From: Micromonospora inyonensis
GTDB lineage: Bacteria > Actinomycetota > Actinomycetes > Mycobacteriales > Micromonosporaceae
DNA length: 64,000 nt
NCBI RefSeq assembly: GCF_900091415.1
Contig: NZ_FMHU01000002.1
Location: 2,728,001-2,792,000, forward strand
Reading direction: 5' to 3'
Shown: in pieces, positions 30,206-38,837 of the stretch
Layout: each line of letters starts with the position of its first letter
Position numbering within the stretch: the stretch's first letter is position 1
Notes under the pieces: generated by a model
The model's database searches: none
Seen by the model: only the letters and a program-made list of their open reading frames with translations
Told to the model about the DNA's origin: nothing
Position numbers and translations under genes: made by a program

Positions 30206-31192
30206 TCACAGCTTCGGGGGGTTTCCCGTGGGGCGGTCGGGGAGGCCCCGCCGCCGGTCCACCGCCACGTACGAACCCGGCTGGCTCTTGGCCACCGTCT
30301 TCATCTCTGAGGCGACCGCGATCGCCTCGAGGGGGTCGGTGAAGCGCTTCCGGCTGTCGGAGAGGGAGACCCCGATGGAGAGGGTGACCAGGGCGGCCCT
30401 ACGGATGTTGCCGCGCCGGTCCTTCAGTTCGACGTAGCCGCGTTCGGCGTCGACGGGGTCGTACAACTTGTCGGCGGAGGTCTCGAAGTCGACCACCGCG
30501 CGGGAGGTGAGCGGGCGTACCTGCTCGGGGGTGCAGACGATCACGAAGTCGTCGCCGCCGACGTGGCCGAGGAAGGCCGGCGGGAGTCCGAGCGACACCA
30601 CCGCCCGGTGCAGGCTGCGGGCCAGCGCCGAGATGAAGTCGTCACCGCGGACGAAACCGTACCGGTCGTTGACGCTCTTGAACCGGTCGATGTCGATGTA
30701 GCCGACGGCGTAGTCGGTGCCGCTGCGCACCCGGTCGCTGATCTCCCGGCGGATCCGGCTGTTGCCCGGCAGCCCGGTCAGCGGGGAGACCTCGCGGAAC
30801 TCCTTGTTGCGGCGCAGGGTGGAGCTGACCCGGGCCACCAGCTCGGCGGTGTCGAAGGGCTTGACCAGGTAGTCGTCGGCCCCGGCGCTGAGGCCGTGCA
30901 CCTTGTCGACGGTCATCCCCTTGGCGGTCAGCATGATCACCGGCAGGGCGGAGGTCATCGGGTCGGCGCGCAGGCGTCGGGTCAGCTCCAGGCCGTCGAT
31001 GCGGGGCATCATCAGGTCCACCACGGCCAGGTCGGGACGGGCCCGCTCGATCACCTCGAGCGCCTCCTGCCCGTCGGCGGCGTGGATCACCTCGAAGCCG
31101 TGCAGCCGGAGGTTGAACTCGACGAACCGGGCGATGTCCTCGTCGTCGTCGACGACGAGGATGACGTCGGGGCGCTCACCGGCGGGCTCCAC
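30206..31192 (-). CDS. Response regulator with GGDEF-type domain (GGDDF)
   Basis: 328 residues, PleD-like order. Receiver domain at about 8-125: acidic VDDDEDIA, phospho-acceptor Asp in VVDLMMPRIDG, LTAKG and the YLVKPF lysine. GGDEF-type domain at about 140-320: YIDIDRFKSVNDRYG, the active-site loop reading HVGGDDFVIV instead of GG(D/E)EF, and the closing SEMKTVAKSQPGS helix. The Glu-to-Asp change leaves cyclase activity uncertain. No EAL domain. The GTG start is 3 bases after the rpe stop, so it shares the rpe transcript. c-di-GMP is relevant here because BldD, encoded at 55.7 kb, is its receptor. Confidence 0.9.
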   Translation of the reverse strand: MEPAGERPDVILVVDDDEDIARFVEFNLRLHGFEVIHAADGQEALEVIERARPDLAVVDLMMPRIDGLELTRRLRADPMTSALPVIMLTAKGMTVDKVHGLSAGADDYLVKPFDTAELVARVSSTLRRNKEFREVSPLTGLPGNSRIRREISDRVRSGTDYAVGYIDIDRFKSVNDRYGFVRGDDFISALARSLHRAVVSLGLPPAFLGHVGGDDFVIVCTPEQVRPLTSRAVVDFETSADKLYDPVDAERGYVELKDRRGNIRRAALVTLSIGVSLSDSRKRFTDPLEAIAVASEMKTVAKSQPGSYVAVDRRRGLPDRPTGNPPKL

Positions 31193-31195
31193 GGG

Positions 31196-31876
31196 TCAGA
31201 CCCCGGCTGCCGCGCGTCCCGCCAGGGCACGCAGGCGACGTACCGCCTCGGCCGGGTCGTCGGCGCCGTAGACGGCGGTGCCGGCGACGAACGCGTCCGC
31301 GCCCGCCTCGGCGGCCTGCGCGATGGTGTCCGCGGCGATCCCCCCGTCCACCTCGATGCGCAGTTCCAGGTGACCGGCGGCGACGTGCCGGCGGGCGGTG
31401 CGGACCTTGTCGAGCAGCTGCGGGATGAACCGCTGACCGCCGAACCCGGCCTTGATCGTCATGATCAGCAGGGTGTCGAAGCTGGGCAGGATCTCCAGGT
31501 ACGGCTCGATCGGGGTGTCCCGGTCGATGGCCAGGCCGGCCTTCGCCCCGGCCGAGCGCAGGTCCCGCGCCAGCTCGACCGGGTTGTCGCAGGCCTCGGC
31601 GTGGAAGGTGACGTTGTACGCCCCGGCGTCGGCGTACCCGGGGGCCCAGCGCCGTGGATCGGTGATCATGAGGTGCACGTCGAACGGCAGCGCGGTCACC
31701 GCCCGCAGGCTCTGCACCACGGGCAGCCCGATGGTCAGGTTGGGCACGAAGTGGTTGTCCATCACGTCCACGTGCAGCCAGTCCGCGGCGTCTTCCACGG
31801 CGCGCACCTCGTCGGCGAGGCGGGCGAAATCAGCGGCGAGGATGCTGGGCGCGACGATCGGGGGCGGTACGGTCAC
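31196..31876 (-). CDS. rpe: Ribulose-phosphate 3-epimerase
   Basis: Interconverts ribulose-5-phosphate and xylulose-5-phosphate in the pentose phosphate pathway. 226 residues, TIM barrel: [13 protein letters not shown], the [17 protein letters not shown] metal site, [22 protein letters not shown], and the phosphate loop RIEVDGGI...[12 protein letters not shown] at 31876; TACACT ends 7 bases before it with no ribosome site, so the message may be leaderless. Divergent from the lipoprotein genes. Confidence 0.97.
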   Translation of the reverse strand: MTVPPPIVAPSILAADFARLADEVRAVEDAADWLHVDVMDNHFVPNLTIGLPVVQSLRAVTALPFDVHLMITDPRRWAPGYADAGAYNVTFHAEACDNPVELARDLRSAGAKAGLAIDRDTPIEPYLEILPSFDTLLIMTIKAGFGGQRFIPQLLDKVRTARRHVAAGHLELRIEVDGGIAADTIAQAAEAGADAFVAGTAVYGADDPAEAVRRLRALAGRAAAGV

Positions 31877-31964
31877 CCGGCCAGTGTACGAACGCACCCG
31901 ACACTCCCTGGCACCGCGCCACCACCGACCACCTCGCGGGACCGGCCGGCAACCACCCGCCATC

Positions 31965-32133
31965 CGACGGGACGGTCGGTAGGCGCGGCCGAGAACGGTG
32001 CCGTAGGCTGCCGCGCCGTGGCCCGCCCGGCACCGGGACACGGGCGGAGGGCCGGAAGGACGGATCGATGCGGCGGTGGTGGAGGGCGTGCGCCCTGGGC
32101 GGGGTGGTGGCACTCGCCCTGGCCGGCTGCGGA
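31965..32133 (+). repeat. Duplicated promoter and signal-peptide segment, copy 1
   Basis: About 170 bases resembling 32280-32458. Shared blocks are the -10 region (GCCGTAGGCT versus GCCGTATGCT), the GCGCCGTGGCCCGCC stretch and the signal-peptide coding part. Divergence is moderate, so the duplication is not recent. Confidence 0.65.
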
Positions 32134-32199
32134 ACGGCCGAGAAGGCCACCGCTGGCGACCAGACGAACCAGAAGGCCCTCCCCGTCCAGTTCGGCTGA
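32068..32199 (+). CDS. Very small lipoprotein (43 residues)
   Basis: ATG at 32068, with GGAAGGA about 10 bases upstream. The protein starts [22 protein letters not shown], a full lipoprotein signal peptide with lipobox LAGC; Cys20-21 region cleavage would leave a lipid-anchored peptide of about 23 residues ending QKALPVQFG. The signal part is nearly identical to that of the next gene (32393), and the upstream DNA is also similar, so it arose from a partial duplication. Too short for most gene finders. Whether the peptide has a function is unknown. Confidence 0.6.
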   Translation: MRRWWRACALGGVVALALAGCGTAEKATAGDQTNQKALPVQFG

Positions 32200-32392
32200 G
32201 CCGCCCGGTCATCCCGCACCGTCCCGCCCCACGTGGTGACCGCTCGTCACCTCGTTCCCGGGCCGGCGTCACCGACCGTCCCACGGGGACGGTCGGTCCC
32301 CGCGCGGCTGGTACGGGTGCCGTATGCTCCTGCGCCGTGGCCCGCCCCGAACGCCGGGGCGGCGTCGACGGACGGTACGGGGAGGACGGGTC

Positions 32393-33289
32393 ATGCGACG
32401 GTGGTTGAGGGCGTGCGCTCTGGGTGGGGTGGCGGCGCTGGCGCTGGCCGGCTGCGGCGTGCCGGAGGGCACCGACGGCAACCTCGTCGACGACTGGGCG
32501 GGCCTCGCCGCGCCGAAGATCTTCCAGCCGGCACCCGAGACCTGCCACCCGGACGAGACGGAGGTCGGCTACCTCAGCTCGTACGGCCCGGTGCCCTGCG
32601 ACCAGTCCCACGAGACGGAGACGGTGCACGTGGGCGCGCTGCCCGCCGAGCACAGCGACCGCGCCACGCCCCCACCGGCCGGATCACCGGCCCGGCTGGC
32701 CGCGTACGGCGAGTGCGAGAAGGCGGCGAACCGGACGCTCGGCGCGGACTGGCGCTCGGGCCGGATCGCCCTGCACACCATCTTGCCGTCCGAGTACGGC
32801 TGGAAGGGCGGCGCGCGGTGGTTCCGCTGCGACGTCGCCGAGGTCAACCGCCTCGACGGACCGGTCGTGAAGCCCCGGACGGGCAGCCTCAAGGGCGCGC
32901 TGGCCGCCGACTCCCCGCTCGCCCACCGCTGCTTCAACGTCAAGCTGGCCAACGACAAGGTCGACGACATGGCCGAGGTGGCCTGCACGACCCGGCACGA
33001 CGCCGAGTTCGTCGGCGTCTACCCGGACACCGTCGACGACCACGCCGAACTGGTCAAGGGCAGCACGCGCGTCCACCGGCGGTGCCAGGCGATGGTCGCC
33101 ACGTACGCGAAGGTGCCCGACGACAGCAACCTCAAGTACCGGACCGGGACCATCTACTACCACCCCTCCCAGGAGGAGTGGAAGGACGGCAACCGCGGGG
33201 TCCAGTGCTTCCTCTGGCTCAGTGACCGCAGCCTGAAGCGCTCGGTCAAGGGCGGCGGCACCAAGGCCCTGCCGATCCGCTACGCCTGA
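32393..33289 (+). CDS. Septum-formation-like secreted lipoprotein
   Basis: 298 residues. Lipoprotein signal peptide [21 protein letters not shown] (lipobox LAGC). The mature part has six or more cysteines in two similar halves: CHPDETEV...[14 protein letters not shown], then RCFNVKL...[15 protein letters not shown]. This is the pattern of the actinobacterial 'septum formation' domain, named from one protein; a direct role in division is not established. ATG at 32393 with GGAGGA upstream. A perfect hairpin follows the stop. Confidence 0.85.
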   Translation: MRRWLRACALGGVAALALAGCGVPEGTDGNLVDDWAGLAAPKIFQPAPETCHPDETEVGYLSSYGPVPCDQSHETETVHVGALPAEHSDRATPPPAGSPARLAAYGECEKAANRTLGADWRSGRIALHTILPSEYGWKGGARWFRCDVAEVNRLDGPVVKPRTGSLKGALAADSPLAHRCFNVKLANDKVDDMAEVACTTRHDAEFVGVYPDTVDDHAELVKGSTRVHRRCQAMVATYAKVPDDSNLKYRTGTIYYHPSQEEWKDGNRGVQCFLWLSDRSLKRSVKGGGTKALPIRYA

Positions 33290-33298
33290 CCGGGCACC

Positions 33299-33339
33299 GC
33301 CGGCCCGACGCTCCCCGCGATCCGGAGCGTCGGGCCGGC
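33299..33339. terminator. Strong bidirectional terminator
   Basis: Perfect 16-base inverted arms (33299-33314 and 33324-33339) around a 9-base loop, 10 bases past the lipoprotein stop and facing the convergent rsmB. Confidence 0.75.
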
Positions 33340-33409
33340 ACAGCCGTTCCGGCACACGGACCGACACACCCGACCCGGCGCCGGTCCGCCGGGGGCGTTC
33401 CCGGAAGCC

Positions 33410-33434
33410 GGGGTGGGACCGTCGGCCCCACCCC
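33410..33434 (-). terminator. Hairpin just past rsmB
   Basis: Arms GGGGTGGG (33410-33417) and CCCACCCC (33427-33434), 15 bases beyond the rsmB stop. It probably ends the long fmt-rsmB transcript. Confidence 0.5.
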
Positions 33435-33448
33435 GACCGAGGACCGGG

Positions 33449-34954
33449 TCAGCCGCGCCGCAGCACCGCGAGGAACATCGCGTCCGTGCCGTGCCGGTGC
33501 GGCCAGAGCTGCACCGTCGGCCCGGCCCCCAGGCCCGGCATGCCCGCCGGCAGGAGCGCGCGGGCGTCGACGAAGTCCACCGGTGCCCCGCAGCGCCGGG
33601 CCGCCTCGGTGACCGTCACGTGCGTCTCCACCACGTGCGGCGAGCAGGTGACGTAGGCGACCAGCCCGCCGGGACGCGTCGCGCGCAGGCCGGCGGTGAG
33701 CAGCTCCCGCTGGAGCCGGGTCAGCGGCGGCAGGTCCGAAGGCTGACGGCGCCAGCGCGACTCCGGCCGGCGGCGCAGCGATCCGAGGCCGGTGCAGGGG
33801 GCGTCCACCAGCACCCGGTCGAAGTGCTCCTCGGGCAGCTTCGAGTCGGAGCCGACCGTCCGGCCGTCGGTGTGCAGCACGCTCACCGGCAGTCCGCGGG
33901 TGGCCTGTTCGACCAGACGGGCCCGGTGCTCGGCCACCTCGACCGCGGTCACCCGCGCGTCGCGCTGCGCCGCGAGCGCGCCCAGCAGGCCGGTCTTGCC
34001 GCCCGGACCGGCGCAGAGATCCAGCCAGCGGCCGTCCGGCCCGTCCAACGGGGCGGCGGTCAGCGCCGCCGCCACGAGCTGTGAGCCCTCGTCCTGCACG
34101 TGCGCCCGGCCCTGCGCCAACGCCGGCAGGTCACCCGGCGCGCCGCCGGAGAGGTACACCGCGTACGGCGAGAAGGCTCCCGGCGCGCCCCCGACCTCGT
34201 CGGCCAGCTCCGGCGGGTCGGCCCGCCCCGGCCGGGCGCACAGGTGCACCGGCGGGGGTTGGTTGTCCTCGATCAGCAGCCGGGTCGTCTCACCCAGGTC
34301 ACCGCCGAGCGCCTCGGAGAAGGCCCGGACGATCCACTGCGGGTGACTGTGGGCCAGCGCCAGGTGCCCGACCGGGTCGTCCGCCATCGACGGGGCGATC
34401 CGGTCGATCCAGGTGTCGGCGTCCCGGCCGGCGACCTCGCGCAACACCGCGTTGGCGAACCCGGTCGCGCCCGGACCGACCGCCCGGACCAGGTCCACCG
34501 TGGCGGAGACCGCCGCGTGGGCCGGCACCCGGGTGTGCAGGAGCTGGTACGCGCCGAGCCGCAGCGCGTCGCGCACCGGCGGGTCGATACGGTCCACGTC
34601 CCGGCCGGCGGCGTCGGTGAGGATGGCGTCCAGGGTGCCCAGCGCGCGCAGGGTGCCGTAGGTCAGCTCGGTGGCGAAGGCCGCGTCCCGGCCGTACAGC
34701 CCCGCGTCCCGCAGGATGGCCGGCAACACCAGGTTGGCGTACGCGTCGTCGCGGTGCACCGCCGCCACCGCCTCGTACGCGGCGTGACGTGGCCGGTCCA
34801 CGACGTCGTGGCGGCCGGTCCGCCCGCCACCGCGCCGGTCGGCCCCGCCCCGGCCGTCCCGTGGATCACGTCGGCGGTCGCCGCGCCCGGGCTCGACGCC
34901 CGGACCCGACCGGCGCGGCCGTGGGTACTCGGCCCGTTCCTCCGGCCCGGTCAC
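33449..34954 (-). CDS. rsmB: 16S rRNA m5C methyltransferase RsmB
   Basis: Methylates cytosine 967 (E. coli numbering) of 16S rRNA. 501 residues from the GTG at 34954, which overlaps the fmt stop (GTGA). The first 55 residues are an Arg/Gly-rich actinobacterial extension. The NusB-like domain is at about 56-195 ([20 protein letters not shown]). The Rossmann methylase domain is at about 220-501: [19 protein letters not shown] for SAM, the [15 protein letters not shown] motif, and the catalytic Cys in [12 protein letters not shown]. Confidence 0.95.
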   Translation of the reverse strand: MTGPEERAEYPRPRRSGPGVEPGRGDRRRDPRDGRGGADRRGGGRTGRHDVVDRPRHAAYEAVAAVHRDDAYANLVLPAILRDAGLYGRDAAFATELTYGTLRALGTLDAILTDAAGRDVDRIDPPVRDALRLGAYQLLHTRVPAHAAVSATVDLVRAVGPGATGFANAVLREVAGRDADTWIDRIAPSMADDPVGHLALAHSHPQWIVRAFSEALGGDLGETTRLLIEDNQPPPVHLCARPGRADPPELADEVGGAPGAFSPYAVYLSGGAPGDLPALAQGRAHVQDEGSQLVAAALTAAPLDGPDGRWLDLCAGPGGKTGLLGALAAQRDARVTAVEVAEHRARLVEQATRGLPVSVLHTDGRTVGSDSKLPEEHFDRVLVDAPCTGLGSLRRRPESRWRRQPSDLPPLTRLQRELLTAGLRATRPGGLVAYVTCSPHVVETHVTVTEAARRCGAPVDFVDARALLPAGMPGLGAGPTVQLWPHRHGTDAMFLAVLRRG

Positions 34955-35877
34955 GCGAACTGCTCGCCGGTGTCGACCCGGACGCCCCGCGCCCAGTCGG
35001 TGGCCGGCATCGGCTTCTTGCCGGCGGCGCGTACCTCGCCGAGCGACACCGGGGTGGTGGCCGTGCCGGCCAGCACCCGCTTGCGTTCCACGAGTAGTTC
35101 GCCGGGCTTCAGCTCCGGAGCGTCGGGCACCGGCCGCACCGGGCCGAGTTTGACCCGGTCGCCCCGGAAGGTCGTCCACGCGCCGGGGGCCGGGGTGCAG
35201 GCCCGGATCCGCCGGTCCACCGCGAACGCCGGCTCGGCCCAGCGGACCTGGGCGTCCTCGACGGTCAGCTTCGGGGCCAGGGACACGCCGTCGGCCGGCT
35301 GCGCAACCGCACGGGCGGTGCCGTCGGCGATCGCGTCGAGCACCGCCACCAGCAGGCCCGCGCCCGACACGGCGAGCCGCTCCAGCAGGTCGCCGGAGGT
35401 GTCCTGCGGCCCGATCCGGTCGGTGAGGGTGCCGTAGACCGGGCCGGTGTCCAGCCCCTCCTCCAGTTGGAAGACGCTCGCGCCGGTCAGCTCGTCGCCG
35501 TGCAGCACCGCGTGCTGCACGGGGGCCGCGCCCCGCCAGGCGGGCAGCAGCGAGAAGTGCAGGTTGATCCAGCCGTGCCGGGGGATCTCCAGCGCGGCCG
35601 GCGGCACCAGCGCCCCGTAGGCGACCACCGGGACGCAGTCCGGGGCGAGTGCGCGGAGCCGGTCGAGGAACTCCGGTTCGCGCGGGCGGGCCGGGGTGAG
35701 CACCTCGACGCCGTGCGCGTCGGCCCACGCGCCGACCGGGGAGCGGGACAGCCCGCGTCCGCGTCCGGCCGGGGCGTCCGGGCGGGTGACCACGGCGACC
35801 AGCTCGTGCCCGGAGGCGGCGACCGCCTCCAGGGCGGGGACGGCGACGGCCGGCGTGCCGGCGAAGACCAGGCGCAC
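34951..35877 (-). CDS. fmt: Methionyl-tRNA formyltransferase
   Basis: Formylates initiator Met-tRNA. 308 residues. [17 protein letters not shown] start; catalytic Asn-His in [22 protein letters not shown] near residue 110; DTGPVY; C-terminal OB-like tRNA domain. The GTG at 35877 is preferred (GGGG 8 bases upstream) over a GTG two codons earlier that overlaps the def stop. Works with def, directly upstream. Confidence 0.97.
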   Translation of the reverse strand: MRLVFAGTPAVAVPALEAVAASGHELVAVVTRPDAPAGRGRGLSRSPVGAWADAHGVEVLTPARPREPEFLDRLRALAPDCVPVVAYGALVPPAALEIPRHGWINLHFSLLPAWRGAAPVQHAVLHGDELTGASVFQLEEGLDTGPVYGTLTDRIGPQDTSGDLLERLAVSGAGLLVAVLDAIADGTARAVAQPADGVSLAPKLTVEDAQVRWAEPAFAVDRRIRACTPAPGAWTTFRGDRVKLGPVRPVPDAPELKPGELLVERKRVLAGTATTPVSLGEVRAAGKKPMPATDWARGVRVDTGEQFA

Positions 35878-35879
35878 GG

Positions 35880-36440
35880 TCACCGCCCCAGACCGAACGG
35901 GCTGGCGGCCCCGTGCGGGTTCACCTTGACCACCGGCGGCGCGGCGGCGTCGTACCACTCGGCCTGGCGGATCGCCTTCATCGCCTCCTTGCGCCCGGCG
36001 GCGTCCAGCCGGTCGATGAAGAGGACGCCGTCGAGGTGGTCGGTCTCGTGCTGCACACAGCGCGCCATCAGGCCGGTGCCGACGATCTGCATCGGGTCGC
36101 CGTAGGCGTTGAACCCCTTGGCGATCACGTTCTGCCGGCGCTTGGTGTCGAAGTAGAGCCCGGGGATGGAGAGGCAGCCCTCGGGGCCGTCCTGCTCCTC
36201 GGAATCCGGGAACTCCAGCACCGGGTTGACCAGGTGCCCGAGCACGTCGTCGACGTCGAAGGTGAACACGCGCAGGCCCACCCCGAGCTGCGGGGCGGCG
36301 AGACCGGCCCCGCCCTTCTCCCGCATCGTGTCGGTCAGGTCGGCGACGAGCTTGCGCAGCTCGACGTCGAAGTCGACCACCGGATCGGCCGGCGTGCGCA
36401 GCACCGGATCCCCGAACAGACGGATGGGCTGGACGGTCAC
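35880..36440 (-). CDS. def: Peptide deformylase
   Basis: Removes the N-terminal formyl group. 186 residues. The three metal-site motifs are present: [19 protein letters not shown] and [12 protein letters not shown] start at 36440 with AAGGAGCC upstream. Its stop lies at the fmt start, the usual def-fmt pair. Confidence 0.97.
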   Translation of the reverse strand: MTVQPIRLFGDPVLRTPADPVVDFDVELRKLVADLTDTMREKGGAGLAAPQLGVGLRVFTFDVDDVLGHLVNPVLEFPDSEEQDGPEGCLSIPGLYFDTKRRQNVIAKGFNAYGDPMQIVGTGLMARCVQHETDHLDGVLFIDRLDAAGRKEAMKAIRQAEWYDAAAPPVVKVNPHGAASPFGLGR

Positions 36441-36487
36441 GCGGGGTGGCTCCTTCGTCGACGGGACGGAACTCGTGCCGTACCAGT

Positions 36488-37641
36488 CTACGGAGTGCCC
36501 GAGCCGGCTCCGGTCGGCGTACCGCGTTCCCCGGCCGGCACGGGCACCACCACCCGGCGATGCCGATCGGCGTTCACGGTCATCGGCAGCGTGGCGTAGC
36601 CGCGCAGGGTCAGTCGGGTCCGGTGCCGGGGCTCGCCGGCCAGGGCCAGACCGGGCAGCTCGCGCAGCAGCAGCGGGAAGGCGACCTGCGCCTCCAGTCG
36701 GGCCAGCGCCGCCCCCAGGCAGTAGTGCGGTCCCCCGCCGAAGGAGAGGGGCTGGTTGTGCGGCCGGGTCGGGTCGAAGCGGCCCGGCTCGGCGAACCGC
36801 TCCGGATCGCGGTTGCCCGCGCCGAGGAGCAGCAGCACCCGGCCACCGGCCGGCACCGGCACCCCGCCCGGGGTGACCGGGACGGTGGCCTTCCGGCTGG
36901 TGACCTGCACCGGGGAGTCGATGCGCAGCAGTTCCTCCACGTACTCCCCGGCGAAGGCGGGGTCGTCACGCAGGGCGGCGGCGTGCCGGGGGTGTCGCAG
37001 CAGCACCACCAGCCCGTTGCCAAGCAGGTTGGTGGTGGTCTCGAAGCCGGCGGCCAGGAGGATAACCAGGTTGGCCAGGAGTTCGTCGCCGGTGAGCCGC
37101 CCGGCCTCGGCGTCGTGCGCCTGGACCAGCGCGGTGGTCAGGTCGTCGGCGGGGGCCCGGCGACGGGCCTCGACCAGGTCTCGGAAGTAGTCGCGCAGCG
37201 CCACCGCGCCCCGGTCGGCGACGGCCAGCTCCGCCTCCGAGATCTCCGGCTCCAGAACGGCGGCGAAGTCGACGGTCCACCCCCGGAAGGCCTCCCGGTC
37301 AGCCTCCGGTACGCCGAGCAGGGCGCAGATCACCCCGATCGGCAGCGGATAGGCGAATTCGTCCATCAGGTCGAGGGTCGCGCCGTCCCGGCGGCCACCG
37401 GGTGCTGCGTCAACTCCTCGTGGGTCACCTCGTAGCGGGGATCGCGGAGCACCTCGTCGATGGCGGTGTACCCGGTGGCCACGTACAGGCCCGGGGCGAT
37501 CTCGACGACCGGCCCGTGGGCGCGCAGCCGTTCGTACGCCGGATAGGGGTCGACACGTCCCTGCGGGGAGAACAGATGAGCCATCGCACCGGCAGCGTCC
37601 ACGGCGAACCTCCATCGACGGGCGTACGGGAGATCCATCAT
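36488..37641 (-). pseudogene. Cytochrome P450 gene with internal deletion and frameshift
   Basis: The N-terminal part reads in one frame from ATG 37641 (HLFSPQGRVDPYPAYERLRA, then YVATGYTAIDEVLRDPRYEV) to about 37385. The rest reads in another frame from about 37395 to 36488. Missing between them are roughly 60 residues, including the usual substrate-lid and 'PP-HTR-RR' heme-propionate segment. The later part keeps the I-helix LAAGFETTTN, the EELLR ExxR helix and the heme-Cys loop FGGGPHYCLG. Since residues are lost as well as the frame, a sequencing error alone does not explain it. CDS of a once secondary-metabolism-type CYP. Confidence 0.85.
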
Positions 37642-37692
37642 GCCCCGATCACCCTCGGCGGCGATACCGTGACGCGCCGCGAACGGCCCCCG

Positions 37693-38676
37693 TCAGTGCC
37701 CCGCGACCGCGTCGCCGGCCAGCACCGCGTCGGGGGCCCGCAGGACGTGCTCCGGCAGCGCAAGCTCGATCTTGTGGGCCGCCTCCCAGTCGTGCACCGT
37801 GCCGGCCCGGACCTGCCGGGTGAAGTACTCGGCCGCGGTGAGGCCGCCGACGACCGGCTCGTCGGCCTCGGCCACCAGCCGGCCGGGCACCAGGGTGAAG
37901 CCGTTCTGGAGCGCGGCGCTGAGCCGGCGATGACCGTCGACGACGAAGAAGTACTCCCCGGAGTACCCGATGCTCAGCGGCTCCAGCGCCTGGTCACCGG
38001 CGGCACCGACCGCCTCGACGAGGTCGCTCTCCCAGAGCCCGCGCAGGTTGTGCACGTCCTCCGTGGGGTAGACCCGGGCCGGGTCCAGCATCAGCAGCGG
38101 CGGGGCGTCGCGGAGCACGTCGGTGGCGAGGCGTCCCTCGTACGCGTCGATGATGTGCGCGATCACCTCGGTCGGAGCAGCCCGGGTGGTGTCGCAGACC
38201 AGGTCGTAGTTGCGCAGCCGGGCCTTGTCCACGCCGTAGCGGACCAGGAAGCGGTTCCGTTCGCTGTCGCTGCGCTCCTTGAGCCTGGCCTTCGCCTCCT
38301 CCAGCGAGGCGTAGCTCTCGGCCGGACCGGAGGGGCGCAGCAGCACACGTCGGGCCGCCTCCCCCGGTTCGGTGATCATGTGCACCTTGAGCGCGTCGGT
38401 GAAGAAGTGCCAGGCCAGCCGGGAGTCCATCACCAGCGGCTCGCCGGAGGCGGCGATGTCCCGCTGGAGCTGGTCGACGTAGCCGTCGACGGCCTGGTCC
38501 AGCTCGGCGTGCAGGTTGAGCTGGAGCGCGGTCATCTGCCGCTCCTGGGCCATCTGCCGGTAGAGGTCCCCGACGCTGACCCGCCGCATGCCGAGCCGCT
38601 CGGCGATCTCGACGGAGACGGTGCTCTTGCCGCTGCCGAGATCACCGTTGAAGACGATCGATTGACGGACGGTCAC
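37693..38676 (-). CDS. CMP-kinase-like / ParB-like fusion protein
   Basis: 327 residues. Residues 7-185 are a small nucleoside-kinase-type P-loop domain: Walker A GDLGSGKST at 11-19, RRVSVGDLYRQMAQERQM like cytidylate kinases, and VMDSRLAWHFF. Residues 190-310 contain EYFFVVDGHRRLSAALQNG (VDGHRRL at 246-252), the signature of the ParB/sulfiredoxin fold, in which relatives use the pocket to bind and cut NTPs or phosphorylate serine. The pairing suggests a nucleotide- or small-molecule-kinase; the function is unknown to me. The GTG start has AGAGGTGG 8 bases upstream. It lies between the broken P450 and priA. Confidence 0.75.
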   Translation of the reverse strand: MTVRQSIVFNGDLGSGKSTVSVEIAERLGMRRVSVGDLYRQMAQERQMTALQLNLHAELDQAVDGYVDQLQRDIAASGEPLVMDSRLAWHFFTDALKVHMITEPGEAARRVLLRPSGPAESYASLEEAKARLKERSDSERNRFLVRYGVDKARLRNYDLVCDTTRAAPTEVIAHIIDAYEGRLATDVLRDAPPLLMLDPARVYPTEDVHNLRGLWESDLVEAVGAAGDQALEPLSIGYSGEYFFVVDGHRRLSAALQNGFTLVPGRLVAEADEPVVGGLTAAEYFTRQVRAGTVHDWEAAHKIELALPEHVLRAPDAVLAGDAVAGH

Positions 38677-38837
38677 GACTGATCCACCTCTGATCACCGG
38701 CTGGTTGACATCATCGATTCGGCGTCGCCTCGACGCGCTCCGGCCGTCGTCGCGCCGCGCCGGCACGGGCAGTGAGGGGCGATGCTACCACGGGCCCGTC
38801 AGGACTTTCCCGGCGAACACCCCCGTACCGGCGGAGG

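Noticed and set aside
36488..37641. Simple sequencing error in the P450 gene
   Set aside because: A single-base error would not remove the roughly 60 residues absent between the two fragments.
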